Part shown: positions 34,016-42,330 of the stretch, piece after piece
How positions within the stretch are numbered: the stretch's first letter is position 1
How the letters are laid out: the number at the start of each line of letters is the position of its first letter
Source: an uncultured Bacteroidales bacterium
GTDB lineage: Bacteria > Bacteroidota > Bacteroidia > Bacteroidales > UBA932
DNA length: 47,951 bases
Direction: 5' to 3'
NCBI GenBank assembly: GCA_900320365.1
Contig: ONSC01000018.1
Location: 1 to 47,951, forward strand
Program-made: the position numbers and the translations under genes
Notes under the pieces: model-generated
Database searches by the model: none
Told to the model about the DNA's origin: nothing
The model's input: the letters and a program-made list of their open reading frames with translations, nothing else

Positions 34016-35089
34016 CTATTTTATTCCGTATTTGCGGAGAATCTTCTTGACAGGTTTCTCGATTGATTGAGCCCAAAGCTGGTAGCCTCTGTCGGAGGGA
34101 TGGGTGCCGTCCTGGGTGGTCTCATGATCAGGAGCTGAAGCGTTGGGGTGAATGTAATACACATCCTTGTATTTCTTGCAGGCAATCTTCATCAAGCTGT
34201 CGACAACAGCGATCCTGTTTGCCTCGGATGCCGCCGTACCTGTGTTGAAGTTGCGCCATTCACGGTAAATCGTCCTTTGGAAAATAAGGGGCTTTCCGGG
34301 ATGTGCCGCCTGAACCTTTTCGATGAAAGGGAACAACCGTTCTTGAATCTGCTCTGGGGAGGGGTTCGAGAATGTGTCAAAGATAAAAGCATCCACATCG
34401 GCGGCTGCGAGCACGTCGGCGAAATAGCTCTGGAGCTTGCAGTTGCCGCTGCACCCGAGGCTGAGAAGCTGCAGGCCGGTATCCCTTGTGAATATGTCCG
34501 GATAAGCCATTCCCGCCCTGCTTGTGGAGATTCCGTGCGTGAAACTGGAGCCGAAGATCCCGATCCTGTGCCTGAACGGGTTCGGAATGGCTTCCAGCAC
34601 CGCTCCCTCCTCGACTCCGATCTTCACGGAATATTCCTCACTTAGTATCGGGAGGTACAAGAGGCACTCTTTCATGGTCCCATCCATGTTTGAGATGACA
34701 TTGAAGGGTTTTGTGAGATCACCGGATACACCAGCTCCAGCCCAGATCCATCGGCCGTCCCTCTTAATGTAGAGGTCATATCCCCTGGCTGAGAATCCTC
34801 CGGTGTTGTTCGGCCAGCCCACATCACCATATTCAGTGAGCACCGAGATGTTTTTGGCGTTCGTCTTGAAGGCCACGGCGATCCCGGCCGAGTTCCTGAC
34901 TTGGTTGTTCTCGCTCTTCGTGAAGCCTTTGAAACGGACCGTGTCAACCCTGTGATAAGGATTTGGGGTGTCCATAAGCTTCCCCGTGAGGGTCAGGTCG
35001 CTGGCTTCCGTGTAAACGATCTTTGGTGCTGTTTGTGCCGCGGCGCTTAACGCCATCACCATCAAAACCGGCAAAAGAAGTCTTCTCAT
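34016..35089 (-). CDS. Two-domain GDSL/SGNH esterase with GxDLY N-terminal domain
   Basis: A 357-residue exported esterase. The signal peptide ends AAA-Q. The N-terminal beta-sandwich carries GYDLYIKRDGRW, the GxDLY signature. The SGNH hydrolase domain starts at GIFGSSFTHG (nucleophile Ser in block I), continues with GCSGNCKLQSY and ends with DGTHPSDRGYQLW, which supplies the Asp/His of the triad. Enzymes of this build deacylate carbohydrates in glycan loci, so removal of acetyl groups ahead of the GH92 enzyme is plausible. It heads a two-gene operon with GH92 and is divergent from the phosphoesterase at 35188. Confidence 0.85.
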   Translation of the reverse strand: MRRLLLPVLMVMALSAAAQTAPKIVYTEASDLTLTGKLMDTPNPYHRVDTVRFKGFTKSENNQVRNSAGIAVAFKTNAKNISVLTEYGDVGWPNNTGGFSARGYDLYIKRDGRWIWAGAGVSGDLTKPFNVISNMDGTMKECLLYLPILSEEYSVKIGVEEGAVLEAIPNPFRHRIGIFGSSFTHGISTSRAGMAYPDIFTRDTGLQLLSLGCSGNCKLQSYFADVLAAADVDAFIFDTFSNPSPEQIQERLFPFIEKVQAAHPGKPLIFQRTIYREWRNFNTGTAASEANRIAVVDSLMKIACKKYKDVYYIHPNASAPDHETTQDGTHPSDRGYQLWAQSIEKPVKKILRKYGIK

Positions 35090-35160
35090 TATGATATTGT
35101 CTTATTTGTTGATAATCATGGGTCGTGTCAACAAATTTACGATTTTTTGGCAACAAACCT

Positions 35161-35168
35161 TATCTTTG
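35161..35168 (+). promoter_or_regulatory. Candidate -7 element (TATCTTTG) for the phosphoesterase operon
   Basis: TATCTTTG is a perfect TAnnTTTG, the Bacteroides -7 consensus, 19 bases before the start codon. A TTTG at 35146-35149 is too close to serve as a normal -33 box, so only the -7 element is supported. Confidence 0.4.
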
Positions 35169-35187
35169 TGTTATCAGAGTTAAGATT

Positions 35188-36654
35188 ATGCCCAGTAAGA
35201 AATTTTTGATTTTTCTTGTCGCTATTTTGGTGACGGTCTCATGTACTCAGAATGTCGTGCAAGGCGGCTTTGACGAGAGCGCTGTCGTCCTGTCAGTCGG
35301 GGTGGTCAGTGATGTTCATATAAACACTGGTCTACCAGTGACTTCCCAGAAATGGGAATCCGCCCTGAATCAGCTGTCCGTAAAAGCTTTGGAGACGGAC
35401 AATGACGGTCTGGACGGGGTGCTGGTCGTTGGGGATCTGATTGATTATCCGAATGTCCCGGCAATACAGGAATTCAAGCGGGTTTATGAGTCTGTGTTGG
35501 ATCCCGCCCAAACGCCTTTGATCTACACCGTCGGTAATCATGATGTCCCGAATTATAAGTGGAGCGAGACGATGGTTGGAGATGCTGAATATATACGTAA
35601 GGCATTAGGCGATAATTATTTCCAGACTGATGTCGACGTTGAGGCCGGCACCTCTCTCGAGTGTCGCCACTGCGTTGTCGGCGACTATGACATTGTCGCT
35701 ATATCCCCTGACGGGACCAGCCCTGTGGTTTACGACCACAAGGCTCTTGAGTGGCTGGACAAGACGCTATCCGAAATCACCTCTAAGGAACCTTCCAAAT
35801 ATGTGATTCTGATCACTCACCCGATGATTTACGACACAGTCTATGGCAGTCTTCTAGGTGAGGCTGACGGCATCTGGAAGTCTTATTCCCCGGGTTATTG
35901 GGCGACCAGGGAACTGCCTGAGATATTGTCCAAATATCCGCAGGTGGTAGCGTTCGGTGGCCATCTTCATTTCCCTCTCAATGACCCTCGAAGCATCTGG
36001 CAAGGTGCTTTCACGGCCCTTGGATGTGGTTCCGTGAGGTATATGGCCATAGAGGCGGGTGGTTATGAGAACATGGCAGGACAGACCACTATGAAAGATA
36101 AGGACGAGTTCTCTCAAGGGCATTTGGTTCAGTTCGACAAGAAAGGCAATATGATGATTCACAGGATGGATTTTTACAACAAGGCGGTCATCGGAGAGCC
36201 TATCATCATTCCCCGGCCAAGCAAGAACGGGAAGCATCTTGATGGATATTCTTTTGCCCTCCGCAAGGCTGTTAATCAGCCTCCGACCCTGTCTTCCATG
36301 GACGTGGTCTATGAGAAATCGCCGGAACCATGGAAGAAGAATGGGCCTGGCTATTTCTCGGTGAGTTTTCCAGCGGGGGCTGATGACGAGTTCGTACATC
36401 ACTATGTCTTGACATTAAGCAAGGGTGATGAGCTGATCATGACCAAGAAGATCCTGGCGGATTTCTATAAATATCCGCAGCCTCCGATGATGAAGCCGAT
36501 TTGGAAGGAGGATCTAACCTTATTCGACCTTATTGAAAGTGATGACTGGGCAGGTCAGGAACAATTTGAGCCGGGCATATACACTGTCTCTCTGACCGCT
36601 TTTGACTCATGGGATGCTGCAAGTGAAACGCTTTCAAAAGAGGTCGTGATATGA
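35188..36654 (+). CDS. Calcineurin-like metallophosphoesterase lipoprotein
   Basis: A 488-residue protein with lipobox VTVSC (Cys19) and a full dinuclear-metal phosphoesterase core: VVSDVHINTG, LVVGDLID, YTVGNHDVPN, ILITHPMIY and FGGHLHFPL. A further 150 residues form a C-terminal beta-rich domain (YFSVSFPAGADDEFVHHYVL and so on), seen in secreted members. The start at 35188 is chosen over an in-frame ATG at 35125 because it begins directly with the signal peptide and follows a good -7 element. Its stop overlaps the next start by four bases (ATGA), indicating coupled translation with the glycosidase-like protein. The substrate could be a phosphorylated or phosphodiester-linked glycan (inference). 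Confidence 0.87.
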   Translation: MPSKKFLIFLVAILVTVSCTQNVVQGGFDESAVVLSVGVVSDVHINTGLPVTSQKWESALNQLSVKALETDNDGLDGVLVVGDLIDYPNVPAIQEFKRVYESVLDPAQTPLIYTVGNHDVPNYKWSETMVGDAEYIRKALGDNYFQTDVDVEAGTSLECRHCVVGDYDIVAISPDGTSPVVYDHKALEWLDKTLSEITSKEPSKYVILITHPMIYDTVYGSLLGEADGIWKSYSPGYWATRELPEILSKYPQVVAFGGHLHFPLNDPRSIWQGAFTALGCGSVRYMAIEAGGYENMAGQTTMKDKDEFSQGHLVQFDKKGNMMIHRMDFYNKAVIGEPIIIPRPSKNGKHLDGYSFALRKAVNQPPTLSSMDVVYEKSPEPWKKNGPGYFSVSFPAGADDEFVHHYVLTLSKGDELIMTKKILADFYKYPQPPMMKPIWKEDLTLFDLIESDDWAGQEQFEPGIYTVSLTAFDSWDAASETLSKEVVI

Positions 36655-38825
36655 GCAAAATCTCAAGATCCGTTTCGCTGATCGCCTTGATGCTTATCTG
36701 GGTGGTACCGTTGGCGAATGCGGAAGGTATTGACCGTAAAGCGGTAGTCTCCCGGCATAATCCGGTGACATTCGCTTCATTTGAGAAAAGTCCCGCCCAA
36801 GTCGGAAATGGCCGTTTCGCTTTTGGGGCGGACATAACGGGCCTCCAAACATTCCGTTCCTTCAACACATTGAGTGATTGGGGTTGGCATTCAAACCCTC
36901 TTCCGGACGGGGTGACTGTTGAGGACTACAAGCCGGTTGATTTGGAGACGTGGGGATCCCGTATCCCTTATATCCTGAACAATCCTGAATGTCCCGAGAT
37001 TTCCGATTGGCTTCGTTGGAACCCTCACAGGATCAATTTGGGACGTATAGGTTTCGTGCTGACAAAAGCCGATGGAGAACGGGCTCAGGAAAAAGACCTA
37101 AGCGAAACCCGCCAGGAGACTGATCTTTGGACAGGGATAGTGAATAGCCATTTTGTGCTCGAGGGGGTGCCGGTGTCTGTAAGGACGGCCTGCCATCCGT
37201 CTATGGATATGATCTCCATTCACGTGGAATCACCTCTGGTTAAGGCTGGTAGAATAGGTTTGTTTGTGGATCTCCCGTATTCCGATGGTAAAAGCATGCT
37301 GCCATTTGTCGGGGATTTCAATAGTCCTGAAAACCACAAGAGTGAGCTTTCCTCCCAAGGACCCGGCAGAGGGGTGATCACCCATGTCATGGATGATATG
37401 GAATATGAGATTGAAATTCACTGGAAAGGGGATGCTGTTCTTTCCCGGGTAAGCGCCGCAGCCCATGAATACCGGTTTGCCCCGTCCGGTGATGATTGTT
37501 TTGATGTCACGATTCTGTTCAAGCCCTCTAGTATTCCAGAAATGGATATTCAGGGTATCTTGGCAGAGTCCAAGGGTGCGTCCACGTTGGAGGTGAAAGA
37601 TGTGGAGAAGGCCTCGGCTGAGAGCTGGGAGCATTATTGGATGAACGGGGCAGCTGTGGATTTGAGCGGAAGCACTGATCCTCGTTGGAAAGAGTTGGAA
37701 AGGCGTATTGTCCTTTCCCAGTTTGTGATGAGGCTTAATGAGACTGGAATATTCCCACCTCAAGAAGCCGGACTTGTGAATAACGGGTGGTATGGACGTT
37801 TCCACTGGGAAATGATATGGTGGCATGGAGCGCATTTCCTGCTCTGGAACCGTCCGTATTGCGTTGATGGCTACCTCTCAAAGTACAGCGCATTCATGGA
37901 AGAGGCCGTATCCAGGGCGTCTTCCGAAGGCAGGAAAGGGGCCAAATGGCCTAAATGCACGGGGAATTTCAATAGGGAGTGGCCTTGTGAGCCACATGCC
38001 GCTCTTTGTTGGCAGCAACCTCATCCGATTTGGTTCGCGGAGGAAGAGTATCGAATGAATCCGTCACGGGAAGTACTTGACAAATGGGCGGATATAGTGA
38101 TCAATACCGCCGATTATATGGCGGATTATGTATTCCTGGACAAGGCCGGGAAGCGTTTCGTGATAGGGCCGCCTGTTATTCCCGTTTCTGAGAACACGAA
38201 GATGATGGAGACCATGAACCCCATATTCGAATTGGGCTATTGGCGTTTCGGTCTTCGTGTGGCGTTGGATTGGGCGAAACGTCTCGGTCTGCCTGCAAAG
38301 CGGGTGAAAGCATGGAAAGACGTTCTCCGTAAGCTCTCTGACCTGCCTGTTGAGGATGGTTATTACATCACGCACGAAGGGATGGTTGACATGTGGACCA
38401 ACTATAATTTCGAACATCCGGCACTCACTGGGGTGTACGGGTGGCTGCCGGGTGACGGAGTTGATATCGAGACCTTCCGCCGTACCTTCCATCGTGTATT
38501 GGAAACTTGGCAGATGGATAGGATCTGGGGCTGGGACTATCCCATGCTTGCCATGGCCGCCGCCAGGCTTGGCGAACCCGAAAAGGCTATTGATTTGTTG
38601 TGCACAACCGCCCACAAGTTCAAATTTGATGAGCACGGTTTGGCCGACATGTATCCTTTCCCGTATTTCCCGGCCAACGGTGGTCTTTTGACCGCCGTGG
38701 CCATGATGTGTGCCGGATGGGATGGCCTGCCCAAAGGCGTATCCGGATCGTCAGGCGAGAGTCCCGGCTTTCCGAAGGATGGTAGTTGGGTGGTCCGGTA
38801 TGAGGGGTTCAACAGGATGATGTAA
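36651..38825 (+). CDS. Exported six-hairpin (alpha/alpha)6-barrel glycosidase-like protein, GH65/GH95-like
   Basis: A 724-residue exported protein (signal peptide ending ANA-E). The N-terminal beta-sandwich has NGRFAFGADITGLQTF, a mark of a group of poorly described Bacteroidales glycosidases. The catalytic barrel is signalled by WYGRFHWEMIWWHGAHFLLW (about 384-403; Glu is a candidate acid), WPCEPHAALCWQQPHPIWFA, TNYNFEHPALTGVYGWLPGD, WGWDYPMLAMAAARLGEPE and a final YFPANGGLL. The overall pattern is that of six-hairpin glycosidases such as GH65 and GH95, but I cannot assign a numbered family or substrate. It is translationally coupled to the phosphoesterase, suggesting joint action on one substrate. 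Confidence 0.7.
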   Translation: MSKISRSVSLIALMLIWVVPLANAEGIDRKAVVSRHNPVTFASFEKSPAQVGNGRFAFGADITGLQTFRSFNTLSDWGWHSNPLPDGVTVEDYKPVDLETWGSRIPYILNNPECPEISDWLRWNPHRINLGRIGFVLTKADGERAQEKDLSETRQETDLWTGIVNSHFVLEGVPVSVRTACHPSMDMISIHVESPLVKAGRIGLFVDLPYSDGKSMLPFVGDFNSPENHKSELSSQGPGRGVITHVMDDMEYEIEIHWKGDAVLSRVSAAAHEYRFAPSGDDCFDVTILFKPSSIPEMDIQGILAESKGASTLEVKDVEKASAESWEHYWMNGAAVDLSGSTDPRWKELERRIVLSQFVMRLNETGIFPPQEAGLVNNGWYGRFHWEMIWWHGAHFLLWNRPYCVDGYLSKYSAFMEEAVSRASSEGRKGAKWPKCTGNFNREWPCEPHAALCWQQPHPIWFAEEEYRMNPSREVLDKWADIVINTADYMADYVFLDKAGKRFVIGPPVIPVSENTKMMETMNPIFELGYWRFGLRVALDWAKRLGLPAKRVKAWKDVLRKLSDLPVEDGYYITHEGMVDMWTNYNFEHPALTGVYGWLPGDGVDIETFRRTFHRVLETWQMDRIWGWDYPMLAMAAARLGEPEKAIDLLCTTAHKFKFDEHGLADMYPFPYFPANGGLLTAVAMMCAGWDGLPKGVSGSSGESPGFPKDGSWVVRYEGFNRMM

Positions 38826-38846
38826 TAATATAAACGATTGATAATC

Positions 38847-39602
38847 ATGAAATTCATAAGTTGGAATGTGAACGGCCTGCGGGCCTGCGCCGGTAAGGGC
38901 GATTTTGATAAGGCTTTCACAGCCCTGGACGCCGATTTTTTCTGTCTTCAGGAGACCAAGATGCAGCCTGGGCAGCTCGATCTGGAATATCTCGGATACA
39001 CTTCTTACTGGAATTCCGCCGAGAAGAAAGGCTATTCAGGGACAGCTATTTACACAAGGCACCAACCGCTTTCCGTCACATACGGGATCGGGGTTTCCGA
39101 GCATGACACTGAAGGTCGTGTCATCACTTTGGAAATGCCTGATTTTTATCTGGTTTGCGTTTACACGCCTAACTCCCAGGACGGCCTTAAAAGGCTTGAC
39201 TACAGAATGACTTGGGAGGATGCTTTCCGGGAATATGTCCTTTCTTTGAAAGCTCGTAAAGGTGTCGTGATATGCGGTGACCTTAATGTCGCCCATAAGG
39301 AGATAGACATCAAGAATGCCCAGTCCAACCGTCGCAACGCTGGATTCACGGATGAGGAGAGGGACAAGTTCTCCGATCTATTGGCGTCAGGATTTGTGGA
39401 CTCCTGGCGTTATCAGCATCCGGAGGAAGTGAAATATTCTTGGTGGTCGTACAGGTTCAATGCCAGGGCCAACAACGCTGGTTGGCGAATAGATTATTTT
39501 GTGGTTTCTGAGGACCTTAAGGATAAAATCGCCGCCACAGACATCCATAACGAGATTTTCGGGTCGGACCACTGCCCTGTCGAACTGGTCATGTCTCTTT
39601 GA
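38847..39602 (+). CDS. xth: Exodeoxyribonuclease III (AP endonuclease, ExoA/Xth type)
   Basis: A 251-residue cytoplasmic DNA-repair nuclease of the exonuclease III family, cutting at abasic sites and degrading from 3' ends. All motifs are present: MKFISWNVNGLRA, CLQETKMQ (metal Glu), TEGRVITLE, VYTPNSQDGLKRLDYR, VICGDLNVAHKEIDIKN (Asp/Asn), AGWRIDYF and FGSDHCPV (catalytic Asp-His). The length is typical of the ExoA subgroup. ATG 38847 is chosen because it begins directly with the first beta strand; a TTG nine bases earlier is less likely. No signal peptide, so it is not part of the exported nuclease system downstream, although it is adjacent. Confidence 0.96.
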   Translation: MKFISWNVNGLRACAGKGDFDKAFTALDADFFCLQETKMQPGQLDLEYLGYTSYWNSAEKKGYSGTAIYTRHQPLSVTYGIGVSEHDTEGRVITLEMPDFYLVCVYTPNSQDGLKRLDYRMTWEDAFREYVLSLKARKGVVICGDLNVAHKEIDIKNAQSNRRNAGFTDEERDKFSDLLASGFVDSWRYQHPEEVKYSWWSYRFNARANNAGWRIDYFVVSEDLKDKIAATDIHNEIFGSDHCPVELVMSL

Positions 39603-39628
39603 TTTTTCAATATAATGTGGTAATTTAG
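39598..39628 (+). promoter_or_regulatory. Candidate Bacteroides-type promoter of the OB-fold/nuclease operon
   Basis: TTTG (39598-39601), a 19-base spacer, then TAATTTAG (39621-39628), one mismatch from TAnnTTTG. The -33 box overlaps the end of the xth gene. It would start transcription about 50 bases before the OB-fold lipoprotein gene. Confidence 0.5.
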
Positions 39629-39685
39629 CAAACTGCAAGTAATGCTTTTCAGGACCTGTAAAGAATAATACAAAACTATAGCTAT

Positions 39686-42328
39686 ATGAAACCGCGGAAT
39701 TTATTTTTGATGTTATTTGCCGCCACAGCATTGGTATTTGGCTGCAAAGAGGAAAAGGAACCGGAGCCGGCGATCCCCGTGCTCACTGTTGGTCAATCTG
39801 AGTTGTCTTTTGAGCAGAACGGTGGAACCGCCACAGTCTCTGTGACTTCCAACCGTCCTTGGAGCATCTCCACAGATGCTGATTGGCTGGCTTTCAATCC
39901 TAGCAATGGAGGGGCTTCCGACGCTCCCGTGTCAGTCACAGTGACCGCCCTATCCAATACTTCCAACGACAGGACTTCCTCCTTCAAAGTTAAGACTGAC
40001 TTCGACTTCAAGACAGTCACAGTCTCTCAGAAGGGTCAGAAGGGGGAGGATCCCAACGTGACTCCTTCAGGTAGTGGAACTGCGGCCGATCCTTACAATG
40101 TCGCCGCCGCGCTGCAGAAAGCACAGTCGCTGGTCGCGTACAACAATGGAGATGAACTCGGTACTCAGAACTCCGCTACAGTCTATACAAAGGGTAAGGT
40201 TGTGTCTGTAGAAGTCGATCCGAGCTATGGCAACGCTTCCTACTTCATCTCCGCTGATGGAACGGCCGAGACCCAGCTCGAGGTCTACAGGGGTAAATAT
40301 CTCGATGGTGAAAACTTCTTATTGGCAGATCAGTTAAAGGTCGGTGATGAGGTTGTCGTATACGGAACTCTGGTCAATTTCAAGGGAACTACTCCGGAAT
40401 ACACCGCTGGCAGCAAGCTCATTTCCATCAACGGCAGCACAGAGCCTGTCAAGATTGATTTCACCAAGTTTGAGCTGATAACCGTCCAGGCGTTCATTGA
40501 TAAGGCTGATAAGGCCCATTTCTACCGTCTTAAAGGAACAGTAAGTCGTTTCAATAAGGAGTACTGCAGCTTCGATTTGACAGACGACAGCGGTAAGATC
40601 TACGTCTACAGCGTTAACAACAAAGACGAATGGGTTGAAAAGATCAAGAACGGAGGCACCGTTGAGCTTGCCGGTCTTTACACTTTGTACACCAACAAGA
40701 ACACAGGAGCCACCCAGGATGAGGTCGTGAGTGCCCAGATTCTCTCCTTCGAGGAAGGTCAAGGTGAGGATTACGAGAATGCGGAGCCAAAGAGCGTAGC
40801 TGAGTTCATATCTGCTGCGGACAAGAACACTTACTTCAAACTTACCGGTACCGTCAGCGGGTTCAACTCGCAGTTCTGCAGCTTCGACATAACGGATGAG
40901 AGTGGCTCGATCTATGTCTACAGTGTGGCTAATAAGGCTGATTGGGCCTCGAAGATTTCCAATGGAGGCACTGTAACCTTGGCAGGTAAATACGATTACT
41001 ACTCCTCCAAGGAGCAGCATGAAGTTGTTAGTGCCCAGATTCTCTCCTTCGAGGCTGGGGAGCAGCCAGATTACAGCGATGCAGAGCCCAAGACTGTTGC
41101 AGACTTCATATCTGCTGCGGACAAGAACACTTACTTCAAACTTACCGGTACCGTCAGCAAGTTCAACTCCCAGTATTGCAGCTTTGATTTGACGGATGAC
41201 AGCGGTACTATCTATGTTTACAGTGTCGCTAACAAAGATGAGTGGTCTTCTAAGGTCTCCAATGAAGGAACTGTTACTCTTGCTGGTAAATACGACTATT
41301 ATGCGGCTAAAGAGCAGCATGAAGTTATTGAGGCATATATTTTATCCTTCGAGGCGGCCGCTCCGCCGGAGGCTCAGGAAGCAACTGTCGCAGAAGCGAT
41401 TGCTGCCGAGAATGATTCCCAGTTGAAGGTCGGTCCCGCTGTTGTTGTGGCTGCCGCGGACGCAGGATTCCTCATGGAGCAGGATGGGGCTAGGATCTAT
41501 GTGTATGGCTCCAAGGCAAAAGTTGGAGATAAGGTCACTGTGACTGGAAAGAAAGTTGAGTACGGAGGCGCTCCACAGCTTTCGGAGGCGACTGTTGAGA
41601 CCAATTCCACCGGTACTGAGGTGAGTTATCCCGAGGCTAAGGACATAACCTCTTCCGTTGACACATATTCCTCAGACACCCGTGAGTTCGTGACCCTTAA
41701 GGGCAAACTCTCAATCAGTAACAACAAATATTTCAATATCGTGGTTGCTGGTGCTTCCACTGTGACAGGAAGCATCGTGAAACCTGTCGAGGACATCGCA
41801 TCCTTTAATGATAAGGAAGTCACTATCAAGGGTTATTATCTCTACCATACTTCCCAGGGTAAATATCTCTATGTGATCGCAACCGAGATTAATGGCACCG
41901 CCATCATTGGTGAAGGTGATGACACGCCAGGTGGTGACACTCCCGGCGGAGATGTGTCCGGAAATACAGAGACAATTGATTTCTCCTCAAAGGGATATGC
42001 CAATGCTGAGGCAATAGCATCATATAAGGGGTCGAATGTAACAATTAGTTTTGATAAAGGGACTAACAGTAACGGGCCGAAATACTACAATACGGGAACT
42101 GCTGTCAGGGTTTATGGAAGCAATAGTCTCACGATTTCATCAAGCAAGACCATCACATCAATCAAGTTTACCTTCAGCAGTGGCGAAGGCACCAATGAAA
42201 TCACTGCTGACAAGGGGTCTTTCTCAAATGACACTTGGACCGGATCGGCCAGTTCGGTTAAATTCACTGTAGGTGGTACTTCAGGACACAGAAGGATAAA
42301 AGTGATAACCGTCACTTTTGCTGAGTAA
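39686..42328 (+). CDS. BACON-domain lipoprotein with tandem OB-fold repeats
   Basis: An 880-residue surface-type lipoprotein (lipobox VFGC, Cys20). A BACON domain spans about 32-117 (ELSFEQNGGTATVSVTSNRP, WLAFNPSNG). An OB-fold unit follows (about 135-250: TKGKVVSVEVDPSYG, LKVGDEVVVYGTL). Three tandem units of about 97-100 residues come next (about 265-555), each with FIxxADK-x3-YxLxGTVSxFN, CSFDLTDDSGxIYVYSV and a GGTVxLAG-Y strand. Then there is a diverged OB unit (TVAEAIAAENDSQLKVGP), and a C-terminal beta-sandwich after a DTPGGDTPGGD linker. OB folds bind single-stranded nucleic acid or oligosaccharide. With two exported nucleases and a TonB receptor downstream, nucleic-acid capture is the better guess. 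Only two bases separate it from the nuclease gene. Confidence 0.8.
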   Translation: MKPRNLFLMLFAATALVFGCKEEKEPEPAIPVLTVGQSELSFEQNGGTATVSVTSNRPWSISTDADWLAFNPSNGGASDAPVSVTVTALSNTSNDRTSSFKVKTDFDFKTVTVSQKGQKGEDPNVTPSGSGTAADPYNVAAALQKAQSLVAYNNGDELGTQNSATVYTKGKVVSVEVDPSYGNASYFISADGTAETQLEVYRGKYLDGENFLLADQLKVGDEVVVYGTLVNFKGTTPEYTAGSKLISINGSTEPVKIDFTKFELITVQAFIDKADKAHFYRLKGTVSRFNKEYCSFDLTDDSGKIYVYSVNNKDEWVEKIKNGGTVELAGLYTLYTNKNTGATQDEVVSAQILSFEEGQGEDYENAEPKSVAEFISAADKNTYFKLTGTVSGFNSQFCSFDITDESGSIYVYSVANKADWASKISNGGTVTLAGKYDYYSSKEQHEVVSAQILSFEAGEQPDYSDAEPKTVADFISAADKNTYFKLTGTVSKFNSQYCSFDLTDDSGTIYVYSVANKDEWSSKVSNEGTVTLAGKYDYYAAKEQHEVIEAYILSFEAAAPPEAQEATVAEAIAAENDSQLKVGPAVVVAAADAGFLMEQDGARIYVYGSKAKVGDKVTVTGKKVEYGGAPQLSEATVETNSTGTEVSYPEAKDITSSVDTYSSDTREFVTLKGKLSISNNKYFNIVVAGASTVTGSIVKPVEDIASFNDKEVTIKGYYLYHTSQGKYLYVIATEINGTAIIGEGDDTPGGDTPGGDVSGNTETIDFSSKGYANAEAIASYKGSNVTISFDKGTNSNGPKYYNTGTAVRVYGSNSLTISSSKTITSIKFTFSSGEGTNEITADKGSFSNDTWTGSASSVKFTVGGTSGHRRIKVITVTFAE
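40780..41370 (+). repeat. 300-bp tandem duplication encoding OB-fold units
   Basis: The second and third OB units are offset by exactly 300 bases. A 54-base stretch beginning TTCATATCTGCTGCGGACAA is identical at 40805-40858 and 41105-41158. Another stretch, GTGCCCAGATTCTCTCCTTC, recurs at the end of the first and second units. The identity at silent positions indicates recent duplication or gene conversion. Confidence 0.85.
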
Positions 42329-42330
42329 GG

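Noticed and set aside
38847..39602. Exonuclease III as part of the extracellular nuclease operon
   Set aside because: It lacks a signal peptide, matches the housekeeping repair enzyme, and a separate promoter candidate follows it.
40334..41320. Long antisense open frame in the OB-fold gene
   Set aside because: It is a by-product of codon bias in the repeated sense gene; no signal, domain or start context.
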